Origin: Patescibacteria group bacterium
GTDB taxonomy: Bacteria; Patescibacteriota; Minisyncoccia; Phycocordibacterales; SIBU01
Assembly: GCA_018968805.1 (NCBI GenBank)
Contig: JAGWZX010000006.1
Coordinates: forward strand, 1 to 13,326
Reading direction: 5' to 3'
Length of the DNA: 13,326 bases
The translations under genes and the position numbers were made by a program. The notes below the pieces were generated by a model. That model saw only the letters and a program-made list of their open reading frames with translations. It did not search any database and had not been told where the DNA came from. This document shows, one piece after another, positions 11,962-13,326 of this stretch; the first letter of the stretch is position 1; the number at the start of each line of letters is the position of its first letter.

Positions 11962-13272
11962 TTACTTGGAGGGAGAAACAATCGATATCCTTATTTTCCC
12001 TGCCGCCGGAAAAGTGCTTGACCAAAACGGCCGAATGACGGCGTTAGCGTTCAAAATCGCCGGATACTTCGCGGCAATGCTCGGTAAATCGTTTTTGTTT
12101 GCGCCGGAAAGATCGTTTTTTAGTTTGTTATCGTCCACCGTCCACTCAATGGTCACATTTCCTTTAAGGTTAAACTGGATCGGTCCGATATCGGTGGCGC
12201 CCAAACCGAAATTATCTTGGGCATCCATCGTAAGAGTATCTAGGCCGAGCGCCGAAACAGGAGCATTATCGTATCCGCTCACCGCGTTCTGCGCTATCGC
12301 GGTCGCGAGACCGAGCCGCGGCAAAAAGTATGCTGTGAAATGGGCGCGTTCACGAACCGTCACGCCGTTTCCCGAAGACGGATTGGCCGCCGTAACTGGC
12401 TCGAAGGTGATTCGGTAAGCTTTATCGTAAAATACTGAATCGACTGGAACTTGCGCTTTCGCTTCTTGGATCAGAGCGTCAGTCAACTTGCCGTCAATGC
12501 GCGCTCGCGCTTCCGTCGTTGCGGCATCCCCGACATATTTTTCCGTCCCGATCTTTCCTCCGGTCATCGGCGTCTTTGAACGGCCGTACATCGCCGCGTA
12601 TCGCCCGGGGTTGGATTTGAGGCCTGGTATGGTGAAGTCGGCCAGGCCTATGTTGTATTTTTCACCGGGCGCGTCAGCGTGCACCATGGCGGCTATGCTG
12701 CCGGGAACAGTCTGGCCCCCGACTATACGCCGTCCGGGCACGGCCACAGGCTGATCCAAACGGTAAATAAGACCGTCGGGAGTTTCAAAGCGCGTGTTTT
12801 TGACCAGACTGGCGGCGTTTGCGTTGTAATTGTTGTAAATTATTATGGTACCGGTGGCTGGCGTCTGTACGGCGCGCTCGCTTGTCGCCGTAAGTGTTTC
12901 GTCGCCGTCTTTCGTGGAAGCATAGGTCGTATAACCAAGTTCACCTTGCGCGGCGTCAGGTTTGGCGATTAAATCCAAATTAATAGCGACAGATTGCGAT
13001 TTCGGAGTGATCGTCACTGTCGCACCGGATAGAAGATTACCGACGACGAACGCGAGAACAGCGACACATAAGACACCCAAAAGCCATATGAAAATGCGCG
13101 AATGATTGCGGTTTCGGTTGTGATGCGGCCTCGGCCGCTCAAATTCACTCTCGTAATGAATATCGGGGTCATCAGGCGGATTAGCGCGCGCCCCTTCCCG
13201 CGAATGATGGATCGGGATATTCCTGATCGTCTTTTGCCTCGGTATCACGTCTTGTACAACATTTTTGGGCAT
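11962..13272 (-). CDS. Membrane-anchored baseplate-J-like surface protein
   Basis: A 436-residue protein with a basic, His- and Arg-rich cytoplasmic tail (1-59), one membrane helix at about 60-82 (IFIWLLGVLCVAVLAFVVGNLL) and a long external region. The region at about 135-240 has the look of a baseplate-J-like domain: TPATGTIIIYN (137-147), LVKNTRFETPDGLIYRLDQPV (156-176), a VPG turn (178-180), PGEKYNIG (202-209) and MTGG (236-239). The C-terminal ~190 residues form another beta-rich region ending in FPAAGKIRISIVSPSK. Baseplate J proteins are phage tail parts, but similar cores are used in non-phage bacterial surface proteins, and no other phage gene is present here. The assignment rests on pattern memory. 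It starts at ATG 13272 without a Shine-Dalgarno site; a TGN-type -10 box lies 37 bases upstream. Stop is TAA. Confidence 0.8.
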   Translation of the reverse strand: MPKNVVQDVIPRQKTIRNIPIHHSREGARANPPDDPDIHYESEFERPRPHHNRNRNHSRIFIWLLGVLCVAVLAFVVGNLLSGATVTITPKSQSVAINLDLIAKPDAAQGELGYTTYASTKDGDETLTATSERAVQTPATGTIIIYNNYNANAASLVKNTRFETPDGLIYRLDQPVAVPGRRIVGGQTVPGSIAAMVHADAPGEKYNIGLADFTIPGLKSNPGRYAAMYGRSKTPMTGGKIGTEKYVGDAATTEARARIDGKLTDALIQEAKAQVPVDSVFYDKAYRITFEPVTAANPSSGNGVTVRERAHFTAYFLPRLGLATAIAQNAVSGYDNAPVSALGLDTLTMDAQDNFGLGATDIGPIQFNLKGNVTIEWTVDDNKLKNDLSGANKNDLPSIAAKYPAILNANAVIRPFWSSTFPAAGKIRISIVSPSK

Positions 13273-13309
13273 ATGAATGAATGGAGAAAATTCAGTTTTA
13301 GTTTCTTAA

Positions 13310-13318
13310 AGTGTATCA
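13310..13318 (-). promoter_or_regulatory. TGN-extended -10-like promoter of the baseplate-J-like gene
   Basis: The minus strand reads TGATACACT (13318 to 13310), with the same TACACT hexamer and TG extension as the M16 gene promoter. The predicted start near 13303 gives a leader of about 30 bases. Any -35 lies at or beyond the window edge. Confidence 0.4.
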
Positions 13319-13326
13319 CAAGGCGA

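Noticed and set aside
11648..12038. Open frames on both strands across the hairpin-rich gap (79, 74 and 105 codons)
   Set aside because: They are Arg/Pro/Gly-rich, overlap each other and the end of the baseplate-J-like gene, and show no start signals.
11962..13272. Prophage origin suggested by the baseplate-J-like domain
   Set aside because: No capsid, portal, terminase, integrase or other tail gene is nearby, and the protein carries an N-terminal membrane anchor, which phage baseplate proteins lack.
1..13326. CRISPR array, rRNA or tRNA genes, origin of replication
   Set aside because: No regularly spaced direct repeats, rRNA core motifs, cloverleaf folds or clusters of DnaA-box-like sites were seen on either strand.

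Overview
The window looks like chromosomal DNA of a Patescibacteria (CPR) bacterium, most likely of the Parcubacteria/Paceibacteria type. The evidence is a compact layout with single-copy housekeeping genes in unusual company (metG, alpha2-type glyS, typA), compact versions of each enzyme, and two membrane-anchored surface proteins of kinds often seen in this radiation (one with a baseplate-J-like core, one with Ig-like repeats). Most start codons have no good Shine-Dalgarno site. Base composition is near half GC by eye. This assignment is inference from gene content, not from a marker phylogeny.

Layout, left to right. Positions 1-210 hold the start of a small minus-strand gene that runs off the left edge and overlaps a repeat element. 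Then, all on the minus strand: metG (methionyl-tRNA synthetase), an AI-2E/PerM-family membrane protein, an M16 zinc peptidase, glyS (glycyl-tRNA synthetase) and a 651-residue membrane-anchored Ig-like surface protein. A 307-bp gap (7722-8028) holds a second copy of the repeat element, a long hairpin and a palindromic terminator. Next comes a minus-strand pair: an ECF-like sigma factor followed by a small two-helix membrane protein. A divergent regulatory region (9028-9350) separates these from typA/bipA on the plus strand. typA converges on an RRM-type RNA-binding protein (minus), with a 40-bp palindromic terminator between them. A 412-bp gap full of hairpins follows, then a minus-strand membrane-anchored baseplate-J-like protein.

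Function. Several genes serve translation and the cold or stress response: two aminoacyl-tRNA synthetases, the ribosome-associated GTPase TypA and a small RRM protein. The sigma factor and membrane protein could form a signalling pair. The two large anchored proteins are built alike: a charged cytoplasmic tail of 60-75 residues, one membrane helix, and an external beta-rich region. They probably contribute to the cell surface.

The most interesting signals are non-coding. (i) An inverted pair of ~94-bp elements with AAAGTTT-type inverted ends; one copy lies inside the partial gene. (ii) A perfect 10-bp dyad that would pair the RRM start codon with its own leader. (iii) Repeated TGN-extended -10-like boxes placed so close to start codons that leaderless or nearly leaderless mRNAs are implied. 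(iv) A promoter plus terminator-like hairpin upstream of the proximal typA promoter. None of the ten complete genes ends in TGA.
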